This document shows, piece after piece, positions 1 through 9,014 of a stretch of DNA of 64,000 nucleotides; positions within the stretch are counted from its first letter, which is position 1, and each line of letters starts with the position of its first letter. Location: contig DLJZ01000012.1 of assembly GCA_002478865.1 (NCBI GenBank), positions 127,543-191,542 of the forward strand, read 5' to 3'. Position numbers and translations under genes: made by a program. Source of the stretch: Hungatella sp. UBA7603. Lineage in GTDB: Bacteria; Bacillota; Clostridia; Lachnospirales; Lachnospiraceae. The notes under the pieces are model-generated. The model was not told the origin of the DNA, made no database searches, and saw only the letters and a program-made list of their open reading frames with translations.

Positions 1-987
1 CCGGTACACGATGACATGCATTCTCTCTCCAATTTCCACCGGTCTTCGCTCCAGGGAACGGTGAGTCGTAAGCAAAATGTCTCCCACCCGTAATTTGACT
101 TCAAGGCAATTTCCGCGAAAGGAGATGTCTTCAATTATCCCTTCCTCCGAATAATCTATGATATCCTTAAATTTAAGGTTGTCGCTTTTAAAACTTTCTA
201 CAAATTCGGGACGAATGACTGCGCCTTTGTATTTGCCTTTATCAAAGCCTTTTAACTGATGATAACCTTCCACCTTGGAAGATTCTCCTATAAATTCTGC
301 CACAAAAGGAGTTCCTGGACTTTTATAGATTTGAAGAGGTGGACCGGACTGTTCAATGCGCCCTTGATTAGTGATGATGATTTCGTCTGCTGCTTCCACA
401 GCTTCATCTTGATCGTGGGTAACAAAGATGCTGGTGACCCCTACTTTGTGAATCATATCACGAAGCCATTTTCTCAGTTCCCCTCTTATTTTGGCGTCAA
501 TTGCTGCAAATGGTTCATCTAAAAGGAGCAAGCTGGGATTTGGTGCCAGGGCTCTTGCAAAGGCAACTCGTTGCCTTTGACCACCGGAAAGTTGATTGGG
601 ATATCTCTTTTCCAGTCCATTTAACCCCGTCAGCTCCATAAGTTCCATAATTCGCTCCCGAATCTGCTTTTTAGGTACCTTTTTAATCTCCAGACCAAAG
701 GCAAGATTTTCATAGACTGTCATATAACGAAACAAAGCATAATTTTGAAATACAAAACCAATTCCCCGTTCCGCAGGGGGGATGTCATTTACTCTTTTTC
801 CATCAATGATAATGTCACCGGAATCCGGGGTCTCAAGTCCTGCTATCATGCGGAGGATGGTGGTCTTTCCGCTGCCACTTGGTCCCAACAGGGCTGCTAA
901 CTTTCCTTTTTCAATTCCAATGTTTATATCTTCTGAAGCTTTGTAGCTGCCATAGTTCTTGTGAATATGTTTCAATTCAACGTACAT
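1..987 (-). CDS. cysA: Sulfate/thiosulfate ABC transporter ATP-binding protein (partial, C-terminus beyond window)
   Basis: ATPase that powers sulfate import on the cytoplasmic face of the CysTW permease. I translated it from the ATG at 987, which sits behind GGAGG in a GGAGGAAATCGTG context. 329 codons are visible and the frame is still open at the window edge, against roughly 350 residues for the family. Walker A GPSGSGKTT is near residue 35-43, the signature LSGGQRQRVAFARAL follows, and Walker B LLLLDEPFAAID is present. A C-terminal TOBE-like region begins before the edge. It is the last gene of the sbp-cysT-cysW-cysA order, 17 bp after cysW. Substrate assignment rests on the sulfate-binding protein and permeases beside it. 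Confidence 0.93.
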   Translation of the reverse strand, partial: MYVELKHIHKNYGSYKASEDINIGIEKGKLAALLGPSGSGKTTILRMIAGLETPDSGDIIIDGKRVNDIPPAERGIGFVFQNYALFRYMTVYENLAFGLEIKKVPKKQIRERIMELMELTGLNGLEKRYPNQLSGGQRQRVAFARALAPNPSLLLLDEPFAAIDAKIRGELRKWLRDMIHKVGVTSIFVTHDQDEAVEAADEIIITNQGRIEQSGPPLQIYKSPGTPFVAEFIGESSKVEGYHQLKGFDKGKYKGAVIRPEFVESFKSDNLKFKDIIDYSEEGIIEDISFRGNCLEVKLRVGDILLTTHRSLERRPVEIGERMHVIVYR

Positions 988-1004
988 CACGATTTCCTCC
1001 TTTC

Positions 1005-1868
1005 CTATGATTCATTTCTTCCTTGCTTCTTTCCAGCCTGATATTCCAATATATTTCTGGCTACGATTACAGTCACTGCCATGATAACAAGTATGGAAGA
1101 AACTGCAAATGCGGCTGTAATGGAATCGCTGGAACCCGCAAGATATAAGGCATCTATCTCAAGAGGAAGTGTAAAGGTCTTTCCTCTGGCCTTTGAAAGA
1201 GCATTCACCGCACCAAATTCTCCCAGTGCTCTTGCTGTACATAAGATAACACCATAAAGCAATGCCCATTTGATATGGGGAAATGTTATTTTGCGGAATA
1301 TATGAAAGCCACTGGCTCCCATCAGTGCCGCTGCCTCCTCCTCATCCGTTCCCTGAGCATGAAGCACAGGAATGATTTCTCTGGATACAAAGGGAAAGGT
1401 AACAAATATGGTGGCAAGAACCACGCCCGGCAAAGCAAAAACGATTTTGATATCCACCCCGAACAGTTGATTGATTTGATTGATATAAGAATTGGCCCAG
1501 CCAAGGCGGCCAAAGGTCATTAAGAAAGCCAGACCTGCTATGACAGGAGAAATGGAAAAAGGAATATCAATCAATGCAGCAAGTGTCTGCTTGCCTTTGA
1601 ATGAAAATTTGGTAATGAGCCAGGCAGCTATAATACCAAAAAAGGTATTGACAAGAACGGCGATCACAGCCGCTAAAAGCGTCACCATTAGAGCGGATAA
1701 CGTATTTTCCGTATGTAGGGATTTTAAATAGAAAGGTATGCCAAGACTGAGAGAATTGACAATGACAGAAACGAGAGGCAATACCAACATGATTGCCATA
1801 AAAAGAACACTAACTGATATTAGAACCCATTTGATTCCTTGACTCCCACTTTTTCGATTACTTTTCAT
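1005..1868 (-). CDS. cysW: Sulfate ABC transporter permease CysW
   Basis: Inner-membrane subunit of the sulfate/thiosulfate importer, 287 aa, the usual length. A basic N-terminus is followed by about six hydrophobic segments. The ATPase-coupling EAA loop reads EEEAAALMGASGFHIFRKIT near residues 175-194, followed by the conserved ALGEFGAV segment typical of CysT/CysW and ModB permeases. It lies 11 bp downstream of cysT and just upstream of cysA, so co-transcription is expected. Which of the two permeases is called W rather than T is by order and sequence flavour. The pairing is certain, the letter slightly less so. Confidence 0.9.
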   Translation of the reverse strand: MKSNRKSGSQGIKWVLISVSVLFMAIMLVLPLVSVIVNSLSLGIPFYLKSLHTENTLSALMVTLLAAVIAVLVNTFFGIIAAWLITKFSFKGKQTLAALIDIPFSISPVIAGLAFLMTFGRLGWANSYINQINQLFGVDIKIVFALPGVVLATIFVTFPFVSREIIPVLHAQGTDEEEAAALMGASGFHIFRKITFPHIKWALLYGVILCTARALGEFGAVNALSKARGKTFTLPLEIDALYLAGSSDSITAAFAVSSILVIMAVTVIVARNILEYQAGKKQGRNES

Positions 1869-1879
1869 TTTGTATCCCC

Positions 1880-2722
1880 CTAAATATAATTCGTACGCCT
1901 TGACTGGCAGATCTGGATCATATTAATTAGCAACAATATGAGAAAGGAAATAATAAGCATCACCAGAGCAATTGCAGTGGCTCCTGCATAATCCACATAA
2001 TTGAGCTTTTGCATAATTACATAGGAAACTACCTGAGTTTTTTCTTTGGCACTGTTTCCTGAGATATAAATTACGCTTCCGTACTCTCCCATCCCCCTGG
2101 CAAATGCCAAACCAAAACCAGTCCACAAGGCCGGCTTTAACTCTGGCAATACGACTTTTACAAAGGTCCTTATCCTTCCAGCCCCTAATATGTAAGCCGC
2201 TTCTTCATATTGAGGGTCCAGCTTCTCAAGCACTGGCTGGATAGCACGAACTACAAAGGGAAGGCCGATAAATACAAGGGCAATGAGAAGTCCTACCTTT
2301 GTATAGGAAATCTTTAAGCCTAACTGGGCAAGAGGTTTCCCGAGAATCCCCGTATCTGAATAGAGCTTTGAAAGCGTAATACCAGCCACTGCGGTTGGAA
2401 GGGCAAAGGGTAATTCAATGAGTCCATCCATAATGCGTTTCCCAGGAAATTCATACCTAACTAGGACCCAGGCTAGAATGATTCCAAAAAAACAATTGAT
2501 TACCGCTGCAATCAAAGAACACAAAATACTTGTTTGAAATGAATTGATTACGTTTTCCTTTGTGATCAATTGGATAAATTCTTGTGGCGTAAGTCTCATG
2601 GAAAAAACAAGCACTGATAGTAAAGGCAATAATACAAGGAAAGAAAGCATCAGCAGTGTAATTCCCATGGTCAGACCAAAGCCGGGAATCACCCGATCTT
2701 TTTTTATGTACTTTTTTACCAT
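1880..2722 (-). CDS. cysT: Sulfate ABC transporter permease CysT
   Basis: Second transmembrane subunit of the sulfate importer, 280 aa. Visible features are a first hydrophobic helix near residues 15-40, the EAA-type coupling loop YEEAAYILGAGRIRTFVKVV, and an ARGMGEYGSV segment matching the ALGEFGAV of its partner CysW. It starts 21 bp after the sbp stop and is followed 11 bp later by cysW. The gene order binding protein, T, W, A is the standard one for CysPTWA-type importers. Confidence 0.9.
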   Translation of the reverse strand: MVKKYIKKDRVIPGFGLTMGITLLMLSFLVLLPLLSVLVFSMRLTPQEFIQLITKENVINSFQTSILCSLIAAVINCFFGIILAWVLVRYEFPGKRIMDGLIELPFALPTAVAGITLSKLYSDTGILGKPLAQLGLKISYTKVGLLIALVFIGLPFVVRAIQPVLEKLDPQYEEAAYILGAGRIRTFVKVVLPELKPALWTGFGLAFARGMGEYGSVIYISGNSAKEKTQVVSYVIMQKLNYVDYAGATAIALVMLIISFLILLLINMIQICQSRRTNYI

Positions 2723-2743
2723 ATTAGACTCCTGTTTTAATTT

Positions 2744-3769
2744 TTAATTTTCATATATCTCATCAAAGATGCCGCCGTCAGCAAAAAATTTCTCATATGC
2801 CTCATCCCAACCGCCAAAATCATCGATGGTACATAGCTTTGTCTCTAGATTGAACTTATTGGAGAATTCCTTTAAGATTGCCTGGTTTGTAGGTCTATAA
2901 CCATATTCTCCAATTAATTTCTGGGCCTCATCGGTATAAAGATAATCCAGATATTCTTTTGCTGCTTCCTGAGTGTTGTTCTTGTCGGCATTTTCATCTA
3001 CTATGGCTACACTGGGTTGAGCTAAAATACTGCTACTTGGAGTTATAATTTCATATTTATCTGGATACTCCTTCATAGCCATAATTGCTTCATTTTCCCA
3101 AGCGATTAATACATCTCCCTGACCATTCTCCACAAAGGTGGTGGTGGCACCTCTTGCCCCTGGATCCATGACGGTTACATTGGCATAAAGCTTCTTTAGA
3201 AAGTCCTTCATCTGATCCTCATTCTCATGAAACGAATTCCCAGCATAATACCATGCCCCTAAAAAGTTCCAGCATGCTCCACCGCTGCTTTTGGGATCCG
3301 GCGTAATGATGGATACTCCTTCTCGAATCAAATCATCCCAATCCTTAATTCCCTTTTCATTCCCCTTTCTCACCAGAAAAACTATGGTTGAAGTATACGG
3401 AGCCGAATTATCCTTAAATTCCTTAATCCAGCCTGGCTCAATGAGTCCTGCCTTTTCAATCAAGGTAATGTCATGTGCCAGAGCCAGGGTTGCCACATCG
3501 GCACCAGCTCCTTCTATGACAGATCTTGCCTGGCTGCCAGAACCTCCGTGAGACTGTATGACTTCGATTTGCTTTCCTGTCTTATTGAGGTAATACGCCT
3601 CAAACTTCTGGTTATAAGCAGTATAAAACTCCCTGGTCGGGTCGTAGGACGCATTGGTAATGGTGAGTTTGCCGTCCGCCTGTTTCGCAGTTGGTTTAGC
3701 ACACGCCATTAGCAAAGACAAGGTACCAAATAGCAGAAATAAAAACACCCATCTTCTTCTCTTCTTCAT
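2744..3769 (-). CDS. sbp: Sulfate-binding lipoprotein (Sbp/CysP family)
   Basis: Extracytoplasmic solute-binding component that captures sulfate or thiosulfate and delivers it to CysTW. I chose the ATG at 3769, not an in-frame start 21 nt upstream, because AAAGGAGGG lies immediately before it and the protein then opens with a lipoprotein signal (MKKRRRW, hydrophobic stretch, lipobox LLMAC). The mature protein carries the family patterns YDPTREFY, QSHGGSGSQARSVIEG and the ADVATLALAHDI segment. 341 aa fits the family. It is first in the importer operon, preceded by a 31-bp palindrome. Confidence 0.92.
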   Translation of the reverse strand: MKKRRRWVFLFLLFGTLSLLMACAKPTAKQADGKLTITNASYDPTREFYTAYNQKFEAYYLNKTGKQIEVIQSHGGSGSQARSVIEGAGADVATLALAHDITLIEKAGLIEPGWIKEFKDNSAPYTSTIVFLVRKGNEKGIKDWDDLIREGVSIITPDPKSSGGACWNFLGAWYYAGNSFHENEDQMKDFLKKLYANVTVMDPGARGATTTFVENGQGDVLIAWENEAIMAMKEYPDKYEIITPSSSILAQPSVAIVDENADKNNTQEAAKEYLDYLYTDEAQKLIGEYGYRPTNQAILKEFSNKFNLETKLCTIDDFGGWDEAYEKFFADGGIFDEIYEN

Positions 3770-3874
3770 AATCCCTCCTTTTGCATTCAAACATGCAGTT
3801 CACATTGCAGTTTCATTTTCATATCTACAACAGAAACAGAGTTTACTTCCTTCTTAATATATATTCTCGTAGCA

Positions 3875-3905
3875 TAACATATATACATATTATTTATATA
3901 TGTTA
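3875..3905. promoter_or_regulatory. 31-bp AT-rich palindrome upstream of sbp (candidate operator)
   Basis: Two perfect 11-bp arms, TAACATATATA at 3875-3885 and TATATATGTTA at 3895-3905, separated by 9 bp. The site lies 106-136 bp upstream of the sbp start. Symmetry and position suggest a dimeric regulator binding site for sulfur-responsive control of the importer, but no regulator is assigned. AT-rich DNA makes chance palindromes more likely. Confidence 0.4.
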
Positions 3906-4048
3906 TTAGGGTTTGTGTCAAGTTTTTTTGTGTTAACTTCTTATTTTTTCGCAGAGTGTTGTGATATAGTTTCTATTTCTTTACTATATTTCCACACATC
4001 TACATTTTCTCAGAATATGATATAACAAAAATATAAACAGGTTTTTTT

Positions 4049-4684
4049 ATGAACGAGCATTATCCATTTGTAAATCCTCCGCTCCCTTATGCCTACAACG
4101 CACTGGAGCCATTTATTGATACAAAAACCATGTGTCTGCATCATGACAGACATTTACAAACTTATGTAGATAACTTAAATGAAACATTAAAGGGCTGGGA
4201 TGATCTTCAAGATTGGTCCTTAGAGAAACTGATTTTAAATGCAGACTGTCTTCCAGAAGTCATTCAACGATCCATAAAAAACAATGGAGGCGGCGTCTAC
4301 AATCATATCTTCTACTTTAATGGAATGTCTAACCTCAGTTCCAGAAACAATGCAGGAATACTTTTTTCTGCAATATTAGATAATTTTGGTTCTATTGATT
4401 CATTTTTTCAGGAATTTAAAGACAAAGCATTATCTGTGTTTGGGTCCGGCTATGCATGGCTTGTTCTAGACCGTGATTCTGGACTTAAGCTGGTGACTTC
4501 AGCAAACCAAGATACACCCATTGTCAAAAATCTCTGCCCCATTGCAACTATTGATGTATGGGAACATGCATATTACCTGAAACATTATAACCAAAGAGCT
4601 GCCTACATTGAAGACTGGTTTCAGGTGGTGGACTGGTGCTATGCCAATAAACTCTATCGGAACTATATATCAGGGTGTGAATAA
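4049..4684 (+). CDS. sodA: Superoxide dismutase (Fe/Mn family)
   Basis: Cytoplasmic enzyme that dismutates superoxide to oxygen and peroxide. 211 aa, family length. All four metal ligands can be placed: His31 in LHHDRHLQTYV, His86 in YNHIFYFNGM, Asp169 and His173 in DVWEHAYYLKHY. The N-terminal LPYAYNALEP motif and the C-terminal DWFQVVDW are also typical. It stands alone, convergent with the small gene at 4737-5039. Whether iron or manganese is used cannot be told from sequence. A clear oxygen-defence gene in an otherwise anaerobic genome. Confidence 0.94.
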   Translation: MNEHYPFVNPPLPYAYNALEPFIDTKTMCLHHDRHLQTYVDNLNETLKGWDDLQDWSLEKLILNADCLPEVIQRSIKNNGGGVYNHIFYFNGMSNLSSRNNAGILFSAILDNFGSIDSFFQEFKDKALSVFGSGYAWLVLDRDSGLKLVTSANQDTPIVKNLCPIATIDVWEHAYYLKHYNQRAAYIEDWFQVVDWCYANKLYRNYISGCE

Positions 4685-4689
4685 GCACA

Positions 4690-4720
4690 AAAAAGAGGAG
4701 CCTTTCTAAGAAGGCTCCCC
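4690..4720 (-). terminator. Rho-independent terminator between sod and the 4737-5039 gene
   Basis: 8-bp stem GGAGCCTT (4697-4704) and AAGGCTCC (4711-4718) with a 6-nt loop. Read on the minus strand the stem is followed by a T-rich tail (complement of the A run at 4689-4694), so it serves the minus-strand gene. It may also act weakly for sod. Confidence 0.7.
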
Positions 4721-4736
4721 TATAAAAGTGACAGCA

Positions 4737-5039
4737 TTACTCTTCGCTGTCCACATCCATAAGTATTTCCAAAATTTTAATTGCTTTTTCATAACTAATC
4801 TGCTTTACATTACGCATCTTGTGCATTACCATTTTTGTTACATGATCCTTTGACCCACTAACATCACTTTCGGTTGACATTATATGCACCGTGTTATCAT
4901 TTAAATCAATGGTTTCATTGATGTAATAACAGGAATCATTGGACAACTTCACATAATCTTCTGTAGCCTCTTTTACGTGAAAGCATTTTTGTTTATTCTC
5001 ATCATATACCATTATTTTATCTCCAGAATTTAAAACCAT
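4737..5039 (-). CDS. Unrecognised 100-aa protein
   Basis: Small cytoplasmic protein with no membrane segment or signal peptide. I do not recognise the family. I chose the ATG at 5039 (MVLNSGDKIMVY) over one 18 nt upstream because ACGGAGGTTGCT precedes it. The N-terminal half looks like a small beta-rich domain (KIMVYDENKQKCFHVKEATEDYVKL). The C-terminal half is helical and charged, ending ILEILMDVDSEE. It stands as a single gene with its own terminator. Confidence 0.6.
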   Translation of the reverse strand: MVLNSGDKIMVYDENKQKCFHVKEATEDYVKLSNDSCYYINETIDLNDNTVHIMSTESDVSGSKDHVTKMVMHKMRNVKQISYEKAIKILEILMDVDSEE

Positions 5040-5344
5040 AGCAACCTCCGTAAACATTATATAGATAACAATTACTATTATTAATATATCACACCCTAGA
5101 AAAAAACAAAAGTTTTTTTTCTAATACCAAACGATCCTATCACACACAAAATTAAAAGGCAAACTTTTAATTACCAAATTTATCCATAATTATATTATCA
5201 ATAAACCTCAAATAAAACAAGAAAATTATGAGTATTATTTGATAAAATAACAAATTAAAAAAATCCAGAATCATGAGAATTATATACTCATTCCTGGATT
5301 TTATTCTATATTCAATATCTTAAACTAAAATCGTAAAAAGCTGC
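5040..5344. other. AT-rich intergenic region
   Basis: About 300 bp between two minus-strand genes. It holds the terminator at 5255-5303 and the promoter region of the 4737-5039 gene. No ORF with a ribosome site and no RNA gene is visible. Confidence 0.6.
5255..5303 (-). terminator. Rho-independent terminator of the YczE-like gene
   Basis: Imperfect hairpin with outer arms AAATCCAG / CTGGATTT and inner arms ATGAG / CTCAT. On the minus strand it is followed by a run of T (complement of the A run at 5257-5263). It lies about 40 bp past the stop of the gene at 5345-5968. Confidence 0.65.
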
Positions 5345-5968
5345 TTATTCATTAATCGGATTATTCGTATGAGTTTGCTTTCTAAGCTTGCTCATGATAT
5401 TGAGGGTAAACTGTATGATTGGACCATAGGACAACGTTGCAATCAGAGTACCAAGCCCAATACTTCCACCTAATAAAGTTCCTATTGCAACCAGACAAAT
5501 ATCCAATGTAATTCTTACGAAACGGACTTCTTTTTTAAGCTTATCAGCTGCAAACATCATCCATGCATCAAAACCGCCCTCTCCCAATCCAGCCGAAACG
5601 TATATCCCAATGCCAATACTCACCAGGAGTATTCCAATGATTAACATAATAACACGTAAGGAGAAGTTTTCGTTTAATTGGTTCACAATCGGCATAAAAA
5701 AATTAGCAGAAGCACCAACTAATACCCCATTGGCAATAGAACCGATTCCAACTCGTTTTTTATCTATGAAAAACAGAATTACTATGATGGATACAACCAC
5801 AAGCTGAGATGCCGTACCTAAGGGTACATTAAGAAGCTTTCCCATTCCTTCATTAAATAAAGAAAGGGCGTCTAATCCAAATTTAGACTTTGCTTCAAAG
5901 GCGATACCGCCACCCATAATAATAGATCCTGCTATAACCAGAAATAAATCCCATATTCGTTTTGTCAT
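5345..5968 (-). CDS. YczE/YyaS/YitT-type multi-pass membrane protein
   Basis: Integral membrane protein, 207 aa from the ATG at 5968, which follows AGGGAGAAACAT. A start 51 nt upstream would add a charged stretch ahead of the first helix and lacks a good ribosome site. About five hydrophobic segments are visible. Family-like patterns are the glycine-rich first helix (IAGSIIMGGGIAFEAKSKFGLDALSLF) and GLGEGGFDAWMMF in the middle. Function of this family is not settled. Single-gene unit between two terminator-bounded neighbours. Confidence 0.7.
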   Translation of the reverse strand: MTKRIWDLFLVIAGSIIMGGGIAFEAKSKFGLDALSLFNEGMGKLLNVPLGTASQLVVVSIIVILFFIDKKRVGIGSIANGVLVGASANFFMPIVNQLNENFSLRVIMLIIGILLVSIGIGIYVSAGLGEGGFDAWMMFAADKLKKEVRFVRITLDICLVAIGTLLGGSIGLGTLIATLSYGPIIQFTLNIMSKLRKQTHTNNPINE

Positions 5969-6144
5969 ATGTTTCTCCCTTATTAGAATTCTTTCCAGTA
6001 ACCATTCACTTTTTAACACAGAAATAGTTTATGATTAAATGACATCTTTCTATATGATACTATAAAAAGTTAAGAAAGAAAAGAAGATTTCACTGGAGAA
6101 TCAAACGCTTAAAACTTGCATTAAATAAGGCATTACTGTAGGTT

Positions 6145-6909
6145 TTACTTCACCTGACAATTAGCATCTATGATTTCCTTTAATTTTATATTTGGGTTTA
6201 TAAATCTGGCTTTACTTTTCTCAGATTTTAAATGCATGGCATTTTGAGGACAATGGTGGATACAAGAAAGGCAAGCTTCACAATGATGAGAAAACTCCGG
6301 TGTTTTAGTCACACTAATATTATTTACTGGGCAGACCCGTTCACATACCCTGCATCCATTGCAGCTATCGTTGACTTTGATCTGTTTATAAGCAAAATTT
6401 TTACTAATATTGTCAGCTATCTTTCGAACATATTTTGATAAAACATCTGATGCGACGCCTTTTCTAATAAGCTGATTCTTTCTAGCTCTAATATCCTTTT
6501 CGACTTGAACAATCTTTTTCTCAATTTCTTCTGAACTCTTGTTTTTTATCTCACCTTCTATTTTAAAAGCGGGCAAGAAATTATCTACCATCAAGATCTC
6601 ATTGGTATAGTTAAAATGAATTCCTGATTTAGCAGCAATTTCTTCCATATTGTGTAGTCCGGAAAATGATTTCCCCCCATACGTCATAATTGCAAAGAAG
6701 TAATCGGATTTAAATTTAGATTTTTTTATGTAGTCACTGATCAGCTTAGCCATTCCAAAACCATAACAGGGAAACACAAACCCGATTGCTTCATCTTCAA
6801 ATTCGTACCTACCTTCTTTTATCATCTGAGGAATTGAATATAATTCTGCACCAATTCGTTTCGCAACATATAAGCTATTTCCGGTTCCAGTAAAATAAAA
6901 GATTTTCAT
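6145..6909 (-). CDS. EFR1-type flavodoxin/ferredoxin protein
   Basis: Electron-transfer protein combining an N-terminal flavodoxin-like domain (MKIFYFTGTGNSLYVAKRIG, FMN phosphate loop near residues 6-12) with a C-terminal pair of [4Fe-4S] motifs: CNGCRVCERVCP and CEACLSCIHHCP. 254 aa. The ATG at 6909 follows AAGGAGAAATCAAGC, better than an ATG 24 nt upstream. It is divergent from a TetR gene at 7123, and the shared spacer holds two palindromes, so this TetR probably controls it. Redox partner unknown. Confidence 0.85.
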   Translation of the reverse strand: MKIFYFTGTGNSLYVAKRIGAELYSIPQMIKEGRYEFEDEAIGFVFPCYGFGMAKLISDYIKKSKFKSDYFFAIMTYGGKSFSGLHNMEEIAAKSGIHFNYTNEILMVDNFLPAFKIEGEIKNKSSEEIEKKIVQVEKDIRARKNQLIRKGVASDVLSKYVRKIADNISKNFAYKQIKVNDSCNGCRVCERVCPVNNISVTKTPEFSHHCEACLSCIHHCPQNAMHLKSEKSKARFINPNIKLKEIIDANCQVK

Positions 6910-6989
6910 GCTTGATTTCTCCTTACGATTCATTTATTTTAGATCTTAAGTATCTTTCAAACGAACTACGTTCAACCTTTGAGACATTT

Positions 6990-7003
6990 GTTGATTTATC
7001 AAC
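6990..7003. promoter_or_regulatory. 14-bp palindrome near the EFR1 gene promoter
   Basis: GTTGAT TT ATCAAC is a perfect palindrome. On the minus strand a TATACT hexamer (complement of 7012-7017) lies just upstream, so the palindrome would overlap the transcription start of the flavodoxin/ferredoxin gene. That is a typical repressor position. Confidence 0.4.
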
Positions 7004-7076
7004 ACTTATTCAGTATAATAAGTCTATCATCGTTGGAATCGAAATTCAATGGTTAAAGTAAGTGCATTTGTTTAAT

Positions 7077-7105
7077 ATTCAACAATTCCCACTTTCATGT
7101 TGAAT
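7077..7105. promoter_or_regulatory. Inverted repeat upstream of TetR gene
   Basis: Arms ATTCAACA (7077-7084) and TGTTGAAT (7098-7105), 8 bp each, spaced by 13 bp, ending 17 bp before the TetR start. The GTTGA/TCAAC core is shared with the palindrome at 6990-7003, consistent with autoregulation by the same TetR protein. Confidence 0.4.
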
Positions 7106-7122
7106 AAGAATAGGAGAACTTT

Positions 7123-7677
7123 ATGGATCGACGTATTGAAAAATCAAAAAATGCTATTATGGAAGCGTTAATTAGACTGATGACAGAAAAAGATTTTGAT
7201 AAAATTACAATCAATGAAATTGCTGAAATGGCAAATGTTAATCGTGGTACAATCTATTTGCATTTTGAAGATAAATTTGACCTGCTGGATTATTGTATCA
7301 AGACTCATTTAGATCAGCTCTTTAAAAAATGCACCCTCGCAGATCATACCAGTCAAAGTTCTCCAAAAAGTGATATGCTTCAAATTTGTAACTATTTAAA
7401 ACAGAATATAGACTTCTATCAATTATTATTAAAAAAAAGAGGAACTCCCGCTTTCAGAGGCCAACTCCTTCAACGGGTTCAGGAAATGCTTCAAAAACAT
7501 CTTAACAAAAGAGGGATCTATCAAGATACAAATAATGAAATTTTTATACAGTTTATCTCATCTGCAACTGTTGGAGTTTTAGAATGGTGGATCATAAACT
7601 CCATGCCCACCCCCGCTGATAAGATGGTAGATCAATTATGGGGGCTCTTTGAAAAGATGCAGGTGGTTGATTCTTAA
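7123..7677 (+). CDS. TetR/AcrR family transcriptional regulator
   Basis: DNA-binding repressor, 184 aa, family length. The N-terminal helix-turn-helix reads KITINEIAEMANVNRGTIYLHFEDKFDLLDYC (about residues 23-54). The rest is a helical ligand/dimerisation domain. TAGGAGAAC precedes the start. It is divergent from the flavodoxin/ferredoxin gene, the likely target together with itself. Ligand unknown. Confidence 0.88.
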   Translation: MDRRIEKSKNAIMEALIRLMTEKDFDKITINEIAEMANVNRGTIYLHFEDKFDLLDYCIKTHLDQLFKKCTLADHTSQSSPKSDMLQICNYLKQNIDFYQLLLKKRGTPAFRGQLLQRVQEMLQKHLNKRGIYQDTNNEIFIQFISSATVGVLEWWIINSMPTPADKMVDQLWGLFEKMQVVDS

Positions 7678-7689
7678 TAGAGTAACAAA

Positions 7690-7711
7690 GCCGCCACATT
7701 TTCGTGACGGC
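7690..7711 (+). terminator. Hairpin after TetR gene (weak terminator)
   Basis: GCCGCCAC / GTGACGGC arms with a 6-nt loop, 13 bp after the stop codon. One internal mismatch and no clear T tract, so only a possible terminator. Confidence 0.35.
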
Positions 7712-7803
7712 CCTGAACCAGTTTATAACCCAACCTTGTTTTAGGTCTCAACTGATTTATACCGGTCTAAAATCAAGCTATAAGTGATGAAGTAACTTTA
7801 TTC

Positions 7804-8244
7804 TTATTTTATTGCGATGTAAATATCAATATCACAGTCGTTCCTATCATCGCTTAGATATTCTTCAAAATCTCCTGTAAAGCTTCTGTCCAAATCCATC
7901 TGCCAAATCTTTCCCCAGGCATTGGCAACTGCTTTTTCCATATTTCCATGGACGGAAAACTTTGCATATTTACCAGCGGGAATTATTTTTACAGTTAAAT
8001 CAGCGTTTTCTGCGTTGAATACTTCATTGCCCACCGTAACACAGTATTGATTGGATGTATAATCGGAATAAAGTCCTATGGCGTATTGGTTCGATTTGTT
8101 CTTTATCATGACACTAACGCCGCCTTGATATAATTCTTTCCAAAGACCACGAATGATCTCTCCCATATCAGGGTCACTATTTCCTGTCAATGCACTTACT
8201 CCAACAATAATTTTCTCCTCTAATTGCACAACTTTATAATCCAT
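7804..8244 (-). CDS. GyrI-like/AraC effector-binding domain protein
   Basis: Stand-alone small-molecule-binding domain of the GyrI/SOUL-like fold, 146 aa. It contains no DNA-binding domain. Recognisable segments are the N-terminal VVQLEEKIIVGVSALTG, YAIGLYSDY in the middle and IIPAGKYAKFSVHG before the last helix, ending in a beta strand with acidic residues (DIDIYIAIK). AGGAGGCATTTAAA precedes the ATG. It lies downstream of the TetR at 8349 on the same strand, so the two may be co-transcribed. Confidence 0.78.
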   Translation of the reverse strand: MDYKVVQLEEKIIVGVSALTGNSDPDMGEIIRGLWKELYQGGVSVMIKNKSNQYAIGLYSDYTSNQYCVTVGNEVFNAENADLTVKIIPAGKYAKFSVHGNMEKAVANAWGKIWQMDLDRSFTGDFEEYLSDDRNDCDIDIYIAIK

Positions 8245-8348
8245 TTTAAATGCCTCCTTATCTTTGATATCTTCATCCTATCAAAGATAAAATGACAACT
8301 GCATGTCATATTATTAAAAAATAACTTATGTCTATGTAACTTCCCCAC

Positions 8349-8933
8349 TCAAATTCCGGCAGTCTTACTTGGACCTATTACCAGTAATTGAACCAATTGC
8401 TCTGCCACAAAATTGGACGAATATTTCATATCACTATTTAGCCACCATCGGATCGCTGACAAATAAAGTGATGCAGTCAGTTCTAAGAACAAGTCCCTTG
8501 AAATTAAAATATCCCCAGGGAAACATTTGTCAAGTTTTTCAATCAGAGCATGCTCCAATGTTCTACTTACCTCGGACATTTCTTTATCATTTAAAATCAC
8601 TTTATAAAGCAAAGCATCTTTCTCAATGGCTTGAAAAATTGAGTTTATATTTTGTACAAAACTATCGTATTCCAACTTACCGTCTATGATATGTGCTTCC
8701 GGAGCCACTAACTGCAATATGTTTTGTATTGCTTCCTCTGTTGTTCTTTGCATCAAATCAAATTTATCCGTGTAATGAAGGTAGAATGTGGAACGATTAA
8801 TCATTGCAGTATCTGCGATATTATTAATTGTAATTCCATTAAAACCTTTCCCATCTAATAATTTAATAAAAGCATCTCTTATTAACTTGCGCGTCTTTCT
8901 TATCCGTAGATCATTTTCATTCGACATTTTCAT
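8349..8933 (-). CDS. TetR/AcrR family transcriptional regulator
   Basis: 194 aa repressor with an N-terminal HTH: GITINNIADTAMINRSTFYLHYTDKFDLMQRT at about residues 33-64. The C-terminal half is a helical effector domain with the RWWLNSD segment seen in one TetR subgroup. It is divergent from the alpha/beta hydrolase at 9080, whose promoter carries an 18-bp palindrome, so that gene is the likely target. It closely resembles the TetR at 7123 in its HTH (TIYLHFEDKFDLL versus TFYLHYTDKFDLM), suggesting paralogues. Confidence 0.88.
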   Translation of the reverse strand: MKMSNENDLRIRKTRKLIRDAFIKLLDGKGFNGITINNIADTAMINRSTFYLHYTDKFDLMQRTTEEAIQNILQLVAPEAHIIDGKLEYDSFVQNINSIFQAIEKDALLYKVILNDKEMSEVSRTLEHALIEKLDKCFPGDILISRDLFLELTASLYLSAIRWWLNSDMKYSSNFVAEQLVQLLVIGPSKTAGI

Positions 8934-9014
8934 TCCACCTATCTATTATATTGGAGATCATAGACAATTAGAGTAAGTACGTTGTATAAGCCGCAATTTC
9001 TATTTTATCGGTCA

